DNA from: Nitrospiraceae bacterium
Lineage (GTDB): Bacteria > Nitrospirota > Nitrospiria > Nitrospirales > Nitrospiraceae
DNA: 5,569 nt
Direction: 5' to 3'
NCBI GenBank assembly: GCA_011391455.1
Contig: JAABQN010000140.1
Span: forward strand, 1 to 5,569
Below, in pieces: positions 5,437-5,569 of the stretch. The translations under genes and the position numbers were made by a program. Below the pieces are notes generated by a model. That model was given only the letters and a program-made list of their open reading frames with translations, had not been told where the DNA came from and did not search any database. Each line of letters begins with the position of its first letter. Position 1 is the stretch's first letter.

Positions 5437-5472
5437 TCAACCAAACAAACAAGACAAACCAAACAGACCAAA
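5437..5472. repeat. Nonamer tandem array
   Basis: There are four units of nine: TCAACCAAA, CAAACAAGA, CAAACCAAA, CAGACCAAA. The flanking TGGTCTATCTGGTT (5424-5437) is a 12-of-14 inverted match to 5457-5470, so the stretch can also form a hairpin. This is a third class of short tandem repeat in the window and has no coding signal. Confidence 0.55.
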
Positions 5473-5569
5473 TGAACAAGTTTCAGTGTGCGATGTGCGG
5501 CGCTTGGAGTTGAATTGCAATCGTTTCAGGAAGGATGCCCGGGCCGTCACCTTGGGGTGTCGGGAAAAT
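5473..5569. other. Right edge, no confident gene
   Basis: On the minus strand a frame is open from the edge to TGA at 5483-5485 (28 codons, ending LQAPHIAH), which could be the C-terminus of a gene lying to the right. Another minus frame and a plus frame are also open over much of this stretch, so the evidence does not choose between them. No RNA gene or recognisable motif is seen. Confidence 0.25.

Noticed and set aside
482..5472. CRISPR array as explanation for the repeats
   Set aside because: Units are 6-9 bases and contiguous, with no unique spacers, and the 482-605 element is a single palindrome.
5472..5513. Thirteen-codon plus frame with a CAMC pair (MNKFQCAMCGAWS)
   Set aside because: It is too short and has no ribosome binding site; it follows directly on the nonamer array.

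Overview
The window reads as a stretch of a moderately GC-rich bacterial chromosome. A Nitrospira-like (Nitrospirota) origin is my best guess. It rests on a CHAT protein, a CHASE2-adenylyl cyclase and a DUF928 protein lying together, and on intergenic gaps filled with degenerate 6-, 7- and 9-base tandem repeats and a palindromic element. This combination is also known from cyanobacteria, so the assignment is an inference.

Left part (1-2634, plus strand): the C-terminal end of a CHAT-domain (caspase-like) protein runs in from the left edge and stops at 481. A 124-bp near-perfectly symmetrical palindrome (482-605) follows directly. Next is a membrane-bound CHASE2 sensor fused to a class III nucleotide cyclase, with a non-ATG start. 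The two genes are co-directional and look like a signalling pair: an extracytoplasmic sensor with cyclic-nucleotide output beside a putative protease or scaffold.

Middle (2635-4385): a short heptamer array separates the cyclase from a convergent, minus-strand, exported DUF928 protein. That gene has a strong ribosome binding site and a candidate sigma-54 promoter. A gap of about 450 bp with no convincing gene follows, then a small plus-strand lipoprotein with a GTG start. Four hexamer repeats lie after it.

Right part (4386-5569, minus strand): a type II toxin-antitoxin operon, with a Phd/YefM-like antitoxin and a COG1569-type PIN ribonuclease toxin overlapping by four bases (GTGA). Its promoter carries a consensus -35 box and a palindromic operator candidate. 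Immediately upstream is the broken start of a second, AbrB/MazE-like antitoxin gene. It is frameshifted at a run of ten G and cut short right at the -35 box of the intact operon. A heptamer array inverted relative to the one at 2672-2712, a nonamer array and a featureless edge complete the window.

Most notable are the AbrB relic abutting the active toxin-antitoxin promoter, the Lys-to-Asp change at a substrate-specifying position of the cyclase, the palindrome wedged between the CHAT stop and the cyclase start, and the inverted pair of heptamer arrays enclosing 2.65 kb.
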